Part shown: piece after piece, positions 33,287-43,283 of the stretch
Position numbering within the stretch: the first letter of the stretch is position 1
Layout: each line of letters begins with the position of its first letter
DNA from: Chthoniobacterales bacterium
GTDB lineage: Bacteria; Verrucomicrobiota; Verrucomicrobiia; Chthoniobacterales; JACTMZ01
Direction of reading: 5' to 3'
Length of the DNA: 64,000 nucleotides
NCBI GenBank assembly: GCA_018402585.1
Contig: JAGYIO010000001.1
Location: 310,001 to 374,000, forward strand
Program-made: the position numbers and the translations under genes
Notes under the pieces: model-generated
Told to the model about the DNA's origin: nothing
Seen by the model: the letters and a program-made list of their open reading frames with translations, nothing else
The model's database searches: none

Positions 33287-34059
33287 GGCTCCTCCCCGAG
33301 CGACTGGACCACGTCGGACAAAATGGTCAGCCGCCCCCCGTAAGTTTTCTGCAGCAGCTCCGGAGTGAACACTTCCGCCGTCGGCCCCGCCGCCACCAAG
33401 CGCATGTTGAGCAGGACCAGACGATCGAAGTAATCCCGCGCCGTCGACAAATCATGGTGCACCACCACCACCGTCTTGCCCCGCGCCTTCATCTCGCGCA
33501 GCAAATTAATGATCGCCGCTTCCGTCGCCGCATCCACCCCGGCAAAGGGCTCATCCATGAAATACAGATCGCTTTCCTGGGCCAATGCTCGCGCCAGGAA
33601 GACCCTCTGACGCTGGCCGCCGGACAAATTGCCGATCTGCCGCTTGGCCAGCGGCAGCATCTGCACCTGGTCGAGGCAAGCCCGCGCAATCTCCCGGTCC
33701 GCCCGGCCCGGACGCCGCCCCGGCGGCAGGTGTCCGTAGCGGCCCATCAGGACGACATCCATCACGTTGACCGGAAAATCCCAGTCCACCGACTCCCGCT
33801 GGGGAACGTAACCCGTGCGCCGCGCGTTTTGGGCCAGCGTCCCGCCGAAGATTTTGACCCAACCTGCCGACAAGGGAAGCAGACCCAGCACCGCCTTAAG
33901 CAAGGTCGACTTGCCCGCCCCATTCGGGCCGATGATCCCGGTCAGACTCCCCGCCGGCACGGTCAGATCGACCCCGTAAAGCACCGGGCGCCGGTCGTAA
34001 GCCACCGTCAAATCATGCACCTCCAAGGGCGGGGCCGTGGTGGAAAAATCTTTCATCAT
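33283..34059 (-). CDS. mntB: Metal ABC transporter ATP-binding protein
   Basis: A 258-aa ABC ATPase. Walker A GPNGAGKSTLLKAVLG, Q-loop region YVPQRESVDWDFPVNVMDVV (typical of Mn/Zn importers), signature LSGGQRQRVFLARAL, Walker B DLYFMDEPFAGVD and switch histidine VVVHHDLST are all present. First gene of the mntBCD operon. The ATG at 34059 (or the adjacent 34056) lies only two bases from an operator palindrome, leaving no room for a Shine-Dalgarno site, so initiation may be leaderless or nearly so. Confidence 0.93.
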   Translation of the reverse strand: MMKDFSTTAPPLEVHDLTVAYDRRPVLYGVDLTVPAGSLTGIIGPNGAGKSTLLKAVLGLLPLSAGWVKIFGGTLAQNARRTGYVPQRESVDWDFPVNVMDVVLMGRYGHLPPGRRPGRADREIARACLDQVQMLPLAKRQIGNLSGGQRQRVFLARALAQESDLYFMDEPFAGVDAATEAAIINLLREMKARGKTVVVVHHDLSTARDYFDRLVLLNMRLVAAGPTAEVFTPELLQKTYGGRLTILSDVVQSLGEEP

Positions 34060-34061
34060 GA

Positions 34062-34077
34062 TGTAGCAGATGCTACA
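34062..34077. promoter_or_regulatory. MntR-type operator between mntB and mntR
   Basis: A perfect palindrome, tgtagca-ga-tgctaca, two bases upstream of the mntB ATG. The same design occurs at 35510-35525 before mntA. A tgtcaa (ttgaca on the minus strand) at 34113-34118 could be the -35 element for mntB, with a weak -10. Binding here should repress mntBCD and perhaps mntR. Confidence 0.8.
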
Positions 34078-34137
34078 TTACACCCTCATATCTACGCCGG
34101 CCCGACCCGGTGTGTCAAACCTCCATTCCCCGCCGTC

Positions 34138-34578
34138 ATGCCCGCCCGCACCCGCGACACCGCCGCCATCCAACGCCACACCCGCCGCGCCCATGCCCAA
34201 GAGCGCGCCCAAGACTACGTCGAGGCCATCGCCGACCTCATGGCCGAGCAAGGCGAGGCCCGGGCCACGGAGATCGCCCGTTCGCTCGGCGTGACCCACG
34301 TCACCGTCATCCGCACCGTCCAGCGCCTTCAGCGGGAGGGACTGGTCAAAACCCTGCCTTACCGCTCCATCTTCCTCACCCCCGCCGGCCGCGCCCTCGC
34401 CGCGCGGGCCAAAGAACGCCACCAGACAGTCGTCGCTTTCCTCGAGGCGCTCGGAGTGCCCGTCACGGCCGCCCGCGCCGACGCCGAAGGCATCGAACAC
34501 CACGTCAGCCCCGCCACACTCGCCGCAATGAACAAATTCCTCGCCGCGCAACGTCCGCGCCGCCGGACCGGAAAATAA
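34138..34578 (+). CDS. mntR: Manganese-dependent transcriptional regulator MntR
   Basis: A 146-aa DtxR-family repressor. Its winged helix includes ERAQDYVEAIADLMAEQGEA, ATEIARSLGVTHVTVIRTVQ and RLQREGLVKTLPYRSIFLTP. The metal-binding and dimerisation part contains RHQTVVAFLEALGV and DAEGIEHHVSP. It lacks the SH3-like third domain, as MntR does. The ATG at 34138 is used because the longer open frame upstream runs antisense through mntB. It is divergent from mntBCD and convergent with mntA, so the regulator sits between the two parts of the importer. Confidence 0.92.
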   Translation: MPARTRDTAAIQRHTRRAHAQERAQDYVEAIADLMAEQGEARATEIARSLGVTHVTVIRTVQRLQREGLVKTLPYRSIFLTPAGRALAARAKERHQTVVAFLEALGVPVTAARADAEGIEHHVSPATLAAMNKFLAAQRPRRRTGK

Positions 34579-34591
34579 AACACGCGACCGG

Positions 34592-35506
34592 CTAATACTC
34601 ACCGGACCCACTCAGGCCCGCCACGATGGTGGCGAGGTTGTAACGCATCATCCCGTCGTAAGTGCCGACATCGTAACCATCCTCCATTTGACCCGGCTCG
34701 CCCAAGGCATCGGAAAAAAGCTCTCCCCCGATCCGCACCCCCGCATCTTGGGCCACGCGCTGCAAACCGGCTGGGTTGACGCTGGTTTCCACGAAAATAG
34801 CCGGCACTTTTTGCTCGCGCAGAAAGTCAACCAGTCCGGCCATATCGGACAAACTCGTTTCGCTCACCGTGGAGATCCCCTGGAGCGCGATGACCCGGAA
34901 ACCGTAAGCCCGGCCGAAGTAATTGAAGGCATCGTGACTCGTCACGAGGATGCGTTGCTTCTCCGGCACCTTGGCCGCTTGCTCGCGGCACCAGGCATCC
35001 AGCGAGCGCAACCTGGCGGCCAACTTCTCCCCGTTCGCCCGATAGACCGGCGCACCCTCGGGATCCGCCTCCGACAAACCGGTCACCACCGCAGGCACCG
35101 CCTCGGCCCAGAGCGAGGCGTCGAGCCAAATATGCGGATCAGAAAATCCCGCGGAATCCTCCGGAGAAAGCAAGCGACTCTCCGGCACCGACTCGCTCAC
35201 TGCAAAGACTTTGACCCCCTGCCGGCCCAGCCGGGTGAACAAATCCCCGAGCCGGCCCTCCAAATTCAAACCGTTGTAGAAAATTGCGTCCGCCTTGGCC
35301 AAGCGCGAGGCGTCCGCCGCGGTCGGCTTGTAAAGATGCGGGTCGACCCCGGGGCCCATCAGTTGCTGCACTTCGACCCGCTCCCCGCCCGTCTGCCGGA
35401 CCAGATCGGCCACCATCCCGGTGGTGGCGACAACTTTTAGTTCGGCGGCCGGCAAGCCAACCCCGCCCAGCAGCAAACACCCGGTGATAGAAAGATATTT
35501 TTTCAT
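34592..35506 (-). CDS. mntA: Metal ABC transporter substrate-binding protein (TroA/ZnuA family)
   Basis: A 304-aa periplasmic cluster A-I binding protein. The signal peptide is MKKYLSITGCLLLGGVGLPA. Metal ligands are expected in GPGVDPHLYKPTAADASRL (first His), DPHIWLDASLWAEAV (second His), the HDAFNYFGRAYGF segment, and VGTYDGMMRYNL (Asp). The histidine-rich loop of ZnuA is absent, which favours manganese or iron. It is transcribed separately from mntBCD but carries the same operator, so the locus is co-regulated. ATG at 35506; the upstream TTG frame crosses the operator. Confidence 0.92.
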   Translation of the reverse strand: MKKYLSITGCLLLGGVGLPAAELKVVATTGMVADLVRQTGGERVEVQQLMGPGVDPHLYKPTAADASRLAKADAIFYNGLNLEGRLGDLFTRLGRQGVKVFAVSESVPESRLLSPEDSAGFSDPHIWLDASLWAEAVPAVVTGLSEADPEGAPVYRANGEKLAARLRSLDAWCREQAAKVPEKQRILVTSHDAFNYFGRAYGFRVIALQGISTVSETSLSDMAGLVDFLREQKVPAIFVETSVNPAGLQRVAQDAGVRIGGELFSDALGEPGQMEDGYDVGTYDGMMRYNLATIVAGLSGSGEY

Positions 35507-35509
35507 AAA

Positions 35510-35525
35510 TGTAGCTTTAGCTACA
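35510..35525. promoter_or_regulatory. MntR-type operator upstream of mntA
   Basis: A perfect palindrome, tgtagct-tt-agctaca, ending three bases from the mntA ATG. It shares tgtagc...gctaca with the mntB operator. It overlaps the expected transcription start of the promoter at 35530-35558, so a bound repressor should block initiation. Confidence 0.85.
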
Positions 35526-35529
35526 ATCT

Positions 35530-35558
35530 GCAATAACGGCTACGGACGGTTCTGTCAA
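35530..35558 (-). promoter_or_regulatory. Predicted sigma70-type promoter of mntA
   Basis: On the minus strand ttgaca (35558-35553) is followed after 17 bases by tattgc (35535-35530). Transcription should begin near 35523, inside the operator, giving a leader of only about 17 nt. Confidence 0.6.
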
Positions 35559-35589
35559 AAGATTTCCAAGTCGGGCGGCTCCCCCTCCC

Positions 35590-35825
35590 CACTAACTCAA
35601 GTTATGGCGGACCCGCCAGCCTGTGGTTCGGGCAGGGGGCACGGGCGTCCCGCCCGTCACGATCCAAACCCATCGGCAGGATGCCGATGCCACACCCCAA
35701 TGATTTGGGTCACGGGCGTCCCGCCCGCATGGTCTTTTGGAAAACGGGCGAGACGCCCGTTCCCCCTGGGCTTTGCCGCCCCGGTTACTTCCCAAACCAC
35801 ACCCGCCGCGCGCGGGTTCAGGGGC
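35590..35825. repeat. Composite REP block, about 235 bp (copy B)
   Basis: Near-duplicate of 13584-13822 in the same orientation, with the same order of REP, catcggca-gga-tgccgatg hairpin, REP and inverted REP. It fills the 311-bp gap between mntA and hisF and touches the hisF stop codon. No gene is visible in it. Confidence 0.75.
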
Positions 35826-36609
35826 TCCCGACCAAGTCCATCGACCCGCCCGTCATCCGCACCGGCACCCCGCGCTCCGCGAGAAACGCTTTTACCTCCC
35901 CAACCGTGTATTCTCCGAAATGGAAAATGCTTGCGGCCAGCACCGCATCCGCCCCCGCCTCCTGCAACACCTCGGCCATGTGCTCCAATTTCCCCGCCCC
36001 GCCACTGGCAATGACCGGAATGCTCACCGCCTCACTCACCGCCCGGACCAACTCCAGGTCGTAACCTTCTTTCGTCCCATCCGCATTCATACTCGTGAGC
36101 AAAATCTCCCCCGCCCCGAGTTCCTCCACCCGCCGCGCCCACGCCACCGCTTCCAAGTCCGTCGGATTCCGCCCGCCATGCGTGTAAACCGTCCATCCGC
36201 CTTCCGGACGCCGGCGCGCGTCGATCGCCACCACAATGCACTGCGATCCGAATCGCTCCGCGCCCTCGCGCACCAGTTCTGGACGCTGGAGGGCCGAGGT
36301 GTTGATGCTCACCTTGTCCGCCCCCGCCCGTAACATCACCTTCATGTCCTCGACCGAGCGGATCCCGCCCCCCACAGTCAAGGGCATGAAGCACTCCGAG
36401 GCTGTCCGCTCCACGACGTCCACCATGGTCGCGCGGGCCTCGGAAGAGGCCGTGATGTCGAGAAAGACCAACTCATCCGCCCCCTGCGCATCATAAGCCT
36501 TGGCGCACTCCACCGGATCCCCGGCGTCGCGCAGGTCGAGAAACTTTGTCCCCTTGACCACGCGCCCGCCAGTCACGTCGAGGCACGGGATAATGCGTTT
36601 GGTCAGCAT
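35818..36609 (-). CDS. hisF: Imidazole glycerol phosphate synthase, cyclase subunit
   Basis: A 263-aa TIM barrel that, with HisH, makes IGP and AICAR in histidine synthesis. Catalytic aspartates are in [16 protein letters not shown] (near residue 11) and [10 protein letters not shown] (near 130). Phosphate-binding loops are [17 protein letters not shown] and [12 protein letters not shown] at 36609 ([12 protein letters not shown]) matches the family; the frame's upstream extension is spurious. No other his gene is adjacent. Confidence 0.97.
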   Translation of the reverse strand: MLTKRIIPCLDVTGGRVVKGTKFLDLRDAGDPVECAKAYDAQGADELVFLDITASSEARATMVDVVERTASECFMPLTVGGGIRSVEDMKVMLRAGADKVSINTSALQRPELVREGAERFGSQCIVVAIDARRRPEGGWTVYTHGGRNPTDLEAVAWARRVEELGAGEILLTSMNADGTKEGYDLELVRAVSEAVSIPVIASGGAGKLEHMAEVLQEAGADAVLAASIFHFGEYTVGEVKAFLAERGVPVRMTGGSMDLVGSP

Positions 36610-36693
36610 CTCTCGAGAATGCCCGCCGGCAGCCCTCAGCGCAATCCGCCGTATTTCCTTTGCCTGCGCACTCCTGTTTTTTAGCTTCCATCG

Positions 36694-37299
36694 ATGCGAG
36701 TGTTTTTTTGCGCGGCCCTCTTGACCACCGCCGTGGTCTTGCTCACCGGTTGCGCCAGCACAAGCGGTGTCGGGCGCTTCAGCACCGTGGTTCTCGATGC
36801 GGGCCACGGCGGCATCGACCGGGGAGCCAAGGGGGTGGATAATTCCAGCGAAAAAATCTACGCCCTTGATACGGCCAAGCGGGTGGAACGGGGGCTCAAG
36901 CGGGCCGGCTACCGCGTGGTCATGACCCGGAAACGAGACAACTTCATCACCCTGCCCTCACGCGTGGCGGTTTCCAACCGCCGGCGCAGCGCCGTTTTTG
37001 TCAGCATCCACTACAATTGGGCGCGTAACTCAGGGGCCAGTGGTACCGAGACTTTCTACTCCAATTCGAAATCCTACCCACTAGCCGCCAACATTCAGCG
37101 GGAGTTGGCCCGTTTCACCAACAACCGCGGGGTAAAGCGCTCCCGCTTCCACGTCCTGCGCAACAACGCCCGACCCGCGGCCCTCGTAGAGTGCGGCTTC
37201 CTCTCCAATGCCGGCGACGCACGCAAAGCCCGCTCCGCCTCCTACCGCCAGCGGGTGGCCAACGCCATCGTGCGCGGCATCGTGAAGTCGTCAAGGTAA
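36694..37299 (+). CDS. N-acetylmuramoyl-L-alanine amidase (Amidase_3), lipoprotein
   Basis: A 201-aa zinc amidase that cleaves the MurNAc-L-Ala bond of peptidoglycan. The leader ends in the lipobox LLTGCAST, so it is probably membrane-anchored. Zinc ligands and catalytic Glu are in [16 protein letters not shown] (His), the following NSSEK (Glu), [11 protein letters not shown] (His) and [14 protein letters not shown] (Glu). It is compact, with no AMIN or SPOR domain. Divergent from hisF with an 84-bp gap; a role in division or wall turnover is inferred. Confidence 0.92.
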   Translation: MRVFFCAALLTTAVVLLTGCASTSGVGRFSTVVLDAGHGGIDRGAKGVDNSSEKIYALDTAKRVERGLKRAGYRVVMTRKRDNFITLPSRVAVSNRRRSAVFVSIHYNWARNSGASGTETFYSNSKSYPLAANIQRELARFTNNRGVKRSRFHVLRNNARPAALVECGFLSNAGDARKARSASYRQRVANAIVRGIVKSSR

Positions 37300-37654
37300 G
37301 GCCGGGTGCCCCGAGCGCCCAAGCAACACCCCGACGCTCCCCCGCGATGTGATCGTCGTCTTCGTCTCCGCCCCTCAAAACTTCCTTCCCTTATGTAAAA
37401 AAAACTCTGCTCATGTCTGCTCCGCGAGCACTCTACCTTGGGGAGAGAAATTTCCGTTGCCCGCACTCCGCGCCTCGAACTGAGCAATCTCTCACGGAGA
37501 CACGAAGAGCACGGGACTAAAAAATCACCGGAAACCCACTCTGCGACCTCTATGCCCTCTGCGCTTTTCCAAAGAATCGCGCTCGAAGTACACGATCCAC
37601 CGGGGCCTCCCCCTTCGTTGCCTTCGTTACCTTTTGTTAAAAAAACTCCGGTCT
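37300..37654. other. Gene-free spacer after the amidase
   Basis: A 355-bp convergent gap between the amidase and atpC. It contains a degenerate copy of the ttcgttaccttctgttcaaa repeat at 37611-37645 and a stretch (37490-37580) of low-complexity phrases such as cacggagacacgaagagcac typical of dispersed repeats. No gene or clear terminator hairpin was found. Confidence 0.5.
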
Positions 37655-38074
37655 TCAAACCGAGCGTCGACGGCGCTTCACCCCGAGCATAGCCAAGTTG
37701 CGCTTCAGCCCGGCTTCCAATCCGGCCGCTTCCTCATCACTCATGTTCGCCGCGTTGGCCAGCGCGGTCTGGGCCCGCTCGATCGCCTTGGCCACCGCAT
37801 CCTCATCGATCTCGCTCTCGCGCGCCACCATATCGGTCAGGATGGAAATGCGGCCGGGCGTGATCTGGGCGAAGCCCTCGCCCACCGCGGCGTAGGTCGT
37901 CTTGCCGTCGTTGATCACGGCCAACTCGCCAGGCTCGAGCATGGTCATGAGCGGCTCGTGCTGCGGGAGCACACCGATTTCCCCGGTCGTGGTCGGGATG
38001 ACAACTTGGTCGACCTGCGCCGCAGTGCTGACCCCGGCGGGCGAGACGATTTCAAACTGGATTTTGGCGGCCAC
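37655..38074 (-). CDS. atpC: ATP synthase F1 subunit epsilon
   Basis: A 139-aa central-stalk subunit. Its N-terminal beta sandwich shows FEIVSPAGVSTAAQVDQVVI, TTTGEIGVLPQHEPLMTMLE and GEGFAQITPGRISILTD. The C-terminal helical hairpin (EDAVAKAIERAQTALA, EEAAGLEAGLKRNLAMLGV) that regulates ATP hydrolysis is retained. Last gene of the atp operon, 3 bp after atpD. Confidence 0.95.
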   Translation of the reverse strand: MAAKIQFEIVSPAGVSTAAQVDQVVIPTTTGEIGVLPQHEPLMTMLEPGELAVINDGKTTYAAVGEGFAQITPGRISILTDMVARESEIDEDAVAKAIERAQTALANAANMSDEEAAGLEAGLKRNLAMLGVKRRRRSV

Positions 38075-38077
38075 GCT

Positions 38078-39496
<1,419 letters not shown>

Positions 39497-40369
39497 TTAG
39501 CCCATGGCGATCTGGGCCGAGGAAATCTCGAGGATTTCCGTGGTGATCGCGGCCTGGCGTATTTTGTTGTATTCAAGGGTAAGGTCTTTGATCAGCGACT
39601 TGGCATTGTCGGTGGCATTCTTCATCGCCACCATGCGCGCGCTCTGCTCGGAAGCGCGGGCGTTGAGGATCATGGCATACAGCTCGTTGCCGATGTAAAA
39701 AGGGAGCAACGCGTTGAGCACTTCCTGGGGGGAAGGTTCGAATTTGAAGGCCGACATGGCTTCTTCCACCGCGGAATCGGTCTCCTCCGCATGCTTGCCG
39801 CCCATCTCGAAGGAGGCAATGGGGAGCAGTTCGTGCGCCGAAGGCACCTGGATGAGTGTGTTGATGAAATCGGTGTAGAGCACGACGGTCCGGTCGCACT
39901 CGCCGGCCAGGAATTTTTCGATGATGAATTGCGAGACGGGTTTGACCTCGCCGTATTCCGGCGTGTCGCGCATCGGGAAGTCGGCCAGCAGCGGACGCTT
40001 GGTCCGGGCCAGGAAATCGACCGCCTTTTTGCCCGAGGCAATGAAGCTGGTCGTGGCGGAGTCGAATCGCTGGATCTCGCGAAAAAGGTTTGTGTTCAGT
40101 CCGCCGCAAAGGCCTTTGTCCGTCGCGACGACATAGACCAGCGTGTGATGGACCGGGCGGGCCTGGAGGAGCGGATGGAGTTCGTCCTCGCTGTGCTTGC
40201 TCAGGGAAACCAGCACGCGGTTGAGCATCCGGGCATAGGGCCGGGCATCCAAGGCGCGCTGCTGCGCCTTGCGCATTTTCGCCGCGGCGATCATTTGCAT
40301 CGCCTTGGTGATTTGCGCCGTGTTGCGGACCGATTTGATCCGGCGGCGGATGTCCCGTGTGCTCGGCAT
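39497..40369 (-). CDS. atpG: ATP synthase F1 subunit gamma
   Basis: The 290-aa rotor shaft. The N-terminal coiled helix MPSTRDIRRRIKSVRNTAQI with TKAMQMIAAAKMRKAQ, the Rossmann-like VATDKGLCGGLNTNLF, and the C-terminal helix SARMVAMKNATDNAKSLI with LEYNKIRQAAITTEILEI are all present. It follows atpA by 6 bp. Confidence 0.97.
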   Translation of the reverse strand: MPSTRDIRRRIKSVRNTAQITKAMQMIAAAKMRKAQQRALDARPYARMLNRVLVSLSKHSEDELHPLLQARPVHHTLVYVVATDKGLCGGLNTNLFREIQRFDSATTSFIASGKKAVDFLARTKRPLLADFPMRDTPEYGEVKPVSQFIIEKFLAGECDRTVVLYTDFINTLIQVPSAHELLPIASFEMGGKHAEETDSAVEEAMSAFKFEPSPQEVLNALLPFYIGNELYAMILNARASEQSARMVAMKNATDNAKSLIKDLTLEYNKIRQAAITTEILEISSAQIAMG

Positions 40370-40375
40370 GGGTCT

Positions 40376-41908
40376 TTATTTGTAAAATTGGGCGAACTCG
40401 TCCAAGGCAGCCTTCAATTCAACGCCCAGCGCGTCGTCGATCGCTTTCTTCGTGCGGATGCTTTCGAGGAGCGACGCTTTGCGCGTCTCGAGGAATTCCT
40501 GCAGCTTGGCTTGGAAGTCTTTGATTTTCTCGACCTCCACTTTGTCCATGTAGCCCTGCTGCATGGCATAAAGCACCGCCGCCTGCATTTCGACCGGCAG
40601 CGGCTGGTATTGCTGCTGCTTGAAAAGTTCGACGATGCGCCGTCCGCGCTCAAGGAGGCCTTTGGTTTTGTCGTCCAAGTCGGAACCGAATTGGGCGAAG
40701 GCCGCCATTTCACGGAACTGGGCCAGCTCGCCCTTGATCTTGCCGGCCACCTGCTTGATCGCCTTGATCTGCGCGGCGGAACCGACGCGGCTGACCGACA
40801 GACCCACGTTGATCGCCGGACGAATGCCTTGGTAAAACAAGTCACCCTCGAGGTAGATCTGGCCGTCGGTGATGGAAATGACGTTGGTCGGAATGTAGGC
40901 CGAGACGTCACCGGCCTGCGTTTCGATGATGGGCAATGCGGTGAGTGATCCCCCGCCCGCCTCTTCACTCAAACGCGCGCTGCGCTCGAGCAAACGGGAG
41001 TGGAGGTAGAAGACGTCGCCCGGATAAGCTTCGCGGCCGGACGGCCGCTTGAGCAGCAGGGACACCTGGCGGTAGGCCACGGCCTGCTTCGACAGGTCGT
41101 CGAAAACGATGAGCGCATCCATGCCATTGTCCATGAACCACTCGCCGATCGCCGCTCCGGCGAAGGGCGCGAGGTATTGGCTGGCCGCGTCGTCCGAGGC
41201 CGAAGCCACCACCACGATGGTGTAAGGCATGGCGCCTTCTTTCTCCAAGGTGGCGATGACCCGCGCCACGTTGGCGTTCTTTTGGCCGATGGCCACATAG
41301 ATCGAATAAAGCGGACGGAAATCTTTGTCGCCCGAGGCTTCGCCCTGCTTGTTCAGGCGGGCCTGGCTGATGATCGAGTCGATCGCCACCGTGGTCTTGC
41401 CGGTGGCGCGGTCGCCGATGATCAGCTCACGTTGTCCGCGGCCGATCGGAATCATCGCGTCGATCGCCATGATGCCGGTCTGCACCGGTTGGGTCACGGG
41501 GCGGCGCTTGATGATGCCGGGGGCGATTTTTTCCAGCGGATAGTAGGTGGTCGCCTCGATCGGCCCCTTGCCGTCGATCGGTTCGCCGAGCGTGTTGACC
41601 ACGCGGCCGAGGAGCGCTTTGCCCACCGGGATGGAAAGGAGACGTCCGGTTGTCTTGACCTCGTCGCCTTCTTTGATGTTTCCGTAGCTGCCGAGGAGAA
41701 CGACACCGACTTCGTTTTCCTCGAGGTTGAGGGCGAGGCCGAAGACGCCGCCGGGGAATTCCACCATTTCGTTGAGCATGACATTGCTCAACCCCTCGAC
41801 GCGGGCGATGCCGTCGCCGACTTCGCGGACTTTGCCGGTGTTGGTGTGCGCGGCGCCGGCTTGCAGGCCTTTGATCTTGGATTCGATTTCTTCAACGAGT
41901 GTGCTCAT
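40376..41908 (-). CDS. atpA: ATP synthase F1 subunit alpha
   Basis: The 510-aa nucleotide-binding, non-catalytic partner of beta. Motifs include the P-loop [15 protein letters not shown], the family signature [17 protein letters not shown] and the N-terminal [20 protein letters not shown]. Full length with ATG at 41908. Confidence 0.98.
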   Translation of the reverse strand: MSTLVEEIESKIKGLQAGAAHTNTGKVREVGDGIARVEGLSNVMLNEMVEFPGGVFGLALNLEENEVGVVLLGSYGNIKEGDEVKTTGRLLSIPVGKALLGRVVNTLGEPIDGKGPIEATTYYPLEKIAPGIIKRRPVTQPVQTGIMAIDAMIPIGRGQRELIIGDRATGKTTVAIDSIISQARLNKQGEASGDKDFRPLYSIYVAIGQKNANVARVIATLEKEGAMPYTIVVVASASDDAASQYLAPFAGAAIGEWFMDNGMDALIVFDDLSKQAVAYRQVSLLLKRPSGREAYPGDVFYLHSRLLERSARLSEEAGGGSLTALPIIETQAGDVSAYIPTNVISITDGQIYLEGDLFYQGIRPAINVGLSVSRVGSAAQIKAIKQVAGKIKGELAQFREMAAFAQFGSDLDDKTKGLLERGRRIVELFKQQQYQPLPVEMQAAVLYAMQQGYMDKVEVEKIKDFQAKLQEFLETRKASLLESIRTKKAIDDALGVELKAALDEFAQFYK

Positions 41909-41931
41909 GGGCTTGGTTTTTTAAAGGGGGT

Positions 41932-42318
41932 TCAAACGGGTAAGGCTGCGAGACGGGCGCGGACACTGCCGTCCCACACGTCACTCCCGACGCGCACGCG
42001 CAGACCGCCGATCAGATCGGGACGCACCGCGGTTGCAAAGGTTAGGTCGTCGCCGTGGGTCCGGGTGATTTCAGCACGGACTTCCTGCATGGCGGCTTCG
42101 GAGAGGGGCGTGGCGCTTTCGATCACCGCGTGGCGGCGCTCCAGCTCGAGGCGCACCAAACGGGAAAAAACCTGCAGGATTCCCAGGTATCCGCGCGGTT
42201 GGTCTCTCGCCACCACTTCGGTCACGGCCCGGACCCGCACCGCGTCGAGCCGTCCGCCGGTCAGACAACCACGGAAGAGCGAACGGGCCGTTTTGCGGGC
42301 CTCGCGGGGAGATCTCAT
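41932..42318 (-). CDS. atpH: ATP synthase F1 subunit delta, unusually short
   Basis: Position between atpF and atpA and the sequence identify the peripheral-stalk subunit OSCP/delta. At about 128 aa it is far below the usual 175-180. It has an N-terminal helix-like start (RSPREARKTARSLFRGCL) and the C-terminal part (ERRHAVIESATPLSEAAMQE, then DLIGGLRVRVGSDVWDGSVR). About 45-50 residues of the N-terminal helical bundle that normally caps F1 are missing between them. ATG at 42318 is preferred to 42345, which lies at a REP palindrome. A degenerate upstream segment lost to the REP is an alternative. Confidence 0.85.
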   Translation of the reverse strand: MRSPREARKTARSLFRGCLTGGRLDAVRVRAVTEVVARDQPRGYLGILQVFSRLVRLELERRHAVIESATPLSEAAMQEVRAEITRTHGDDLTFATAVRPDLIGGLRVRVGSDVWDGSVRARLAALPV

Positions 42319-42335
42319 CGGCGTGGAGAGAAAAA

Positions 42336-42402
42336 GCACGGGCATCCTGCCCGTGATGTCAGGAGGTGACGGGCGGGACGCCCGTGCCCCTTGGTCAGAA
42401 GT
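42336..42402. repeat. REP palindromes inside the atp operon
   Basis: agcacgggca-tcc-tgcccgtg, then gtgacgggcg-gga-cgcccgtgcccc, between the atpF stop and the atpH start. Such a hairpin pair could modulate expression of the downstream F1 genes or stabilise the upstream Fo mRNA. Confidence 0.75.
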
Positions 42403-42418
42403 GCTGTTGCCGGCTTCT

Positions 42419-42928
42419 TCACGCTGCGATCTCCTTGATCGTTTCGTCGTTGAGGCGTTTCTGGTCGTCAGCGGTGAGGATTTTGCCGGTCACTTTCGAG
42501 GTCGTGGCGGCGACCAGGCCGACCATGGCGTTCTTCACTTCGGCCTCCATCTTGCGGCGGTCCTGTTCGATCGATTCGTGGGCTTTGCGGATCACGCCCT
42601 CGGCCTCGCCGATGGCCTCCTGCACGCGTTTTTCGCGCACCGCTTCGGCGCTGGCCCGGGCCTCGTCGATCAGGGCTTTGGCTTCCACGTCAGCTTTGCC
42701 GAGGATTTCCTTGTAGCGCGCGTCGGCGTCGGCCAGTTGCTGCTTGATTTTCTCGGCGTTTTCCTGCGCCTCGGCAATGCGGCGGCGGCGCTCGGCCAGC
42801 ACGTTGACGATCGGACCGAAGGCGTATTTGTTCAGCACCCAGTAGACGATAATAAAGATGATCGTCTGGGCGATGAACTTCGGCCAGGTGACGCCGAACT
42901 GGCTGAAAAGTTGTTGGACGATTTCCAT
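42419..42928 (-). CDS. atpF: ATP synthase Fo subunit b
   Basis: A 169-aa stator subunit. One N-terminal transmembrane helix (FIAQTIIFIIVYWVLNKYAF) is followed by a long charged coiled coil (LAERRRRIAEAQENAEKIKQ and on). ATG at 42928 (MEIVQQLFSQFGVTW) is chosen over a GTG three codons upstream. Only one b-type gene is present, so a homodimer is expected. Confidence 0.95.
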   Translation of the reverse strand: MEIVQQLFSQFGVTWPKFIAQTIIFIIVYWVLNKYAFGPIVNVLAERRRRIAEAQENAEKIKQQLADADARYKEILGKADVEAKALIDEARASAEAVREKRVQEAIGEAEGVIRKAHESIEQDRRKMEAEVKNAMVGLVAATTSKVTGKILTADDQKRLNDETIKEIAA

Positions 42929-42977
42929 GGTGGGCACGGAGGCAGGCCGTCCCGCGAACGGGACGGCCCGGTGAGTT

Positions 42978-43217
42978 TTAGCGTCCGCCGAACGCGAGGA
43001 TCAGGGCGTAAATGGCGATGGCTTCAGCCAGCGCCATACCGATGATACCGAGGGTCAGGACCTTGCCGAAAGCGCCAGGGTTGCGTCCGACCGCTTCCAC
43101 GGCCTTGGCGCCGACCATGCCGATGCCGATGGCGGCCCCGGCGCCGGCGATGGCGAGGGTGAAACTTCCGGAGATCCCCGCGGTGGCCGCGGCTTCTGCG
43201 ATGATAGGTGTGATCAT
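42978..43217 (-). CDS. atpE: ATP synthase Fo subunit c
   Basis: A 79-aa helical hairpin of the rotor ring: GAGAAIGIGMVGAKAVEAVG (helix 1), polar loop RNPGAFGKV, and GMALAEAIAIYALILAF (helix 2) with the ion-carrying glutamate. The AEAIAIY context, without the Q and ES(T) ligands of Na+ enzymes, indicates proton coupling. Confidence 0.96.
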   Translation of the reverse strand: MITPIIAEAAATAGISGSFTLAIAGAGAAIGIGMVGAKAVEAVGRNPGAFGKVLTLGIIGMALAEAIAIYALILAFGGR

Positions 43218-43283
43218 GTTATGTCTTCTGTTGTTGTTGGTTCACGCCGCCCACGCTCTGGGCATGGTCCCGGCGGGAAAGTT

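Noticed and set aside
30480-33343. Long plus-strand frames opposite the metal-transporter genes (514 and 472 codons)
   Set aside because: Both are antisense to clear permease genes, are rich in R, P, H and Q, and have no family features.
41932-42345. Frameshift in atpH hiding a full-length delta subunit
   Set aside because: The upstream sequence is REP palindrome up to the atpF stop, with no room or residual similarity for the missing N-terminal helices.
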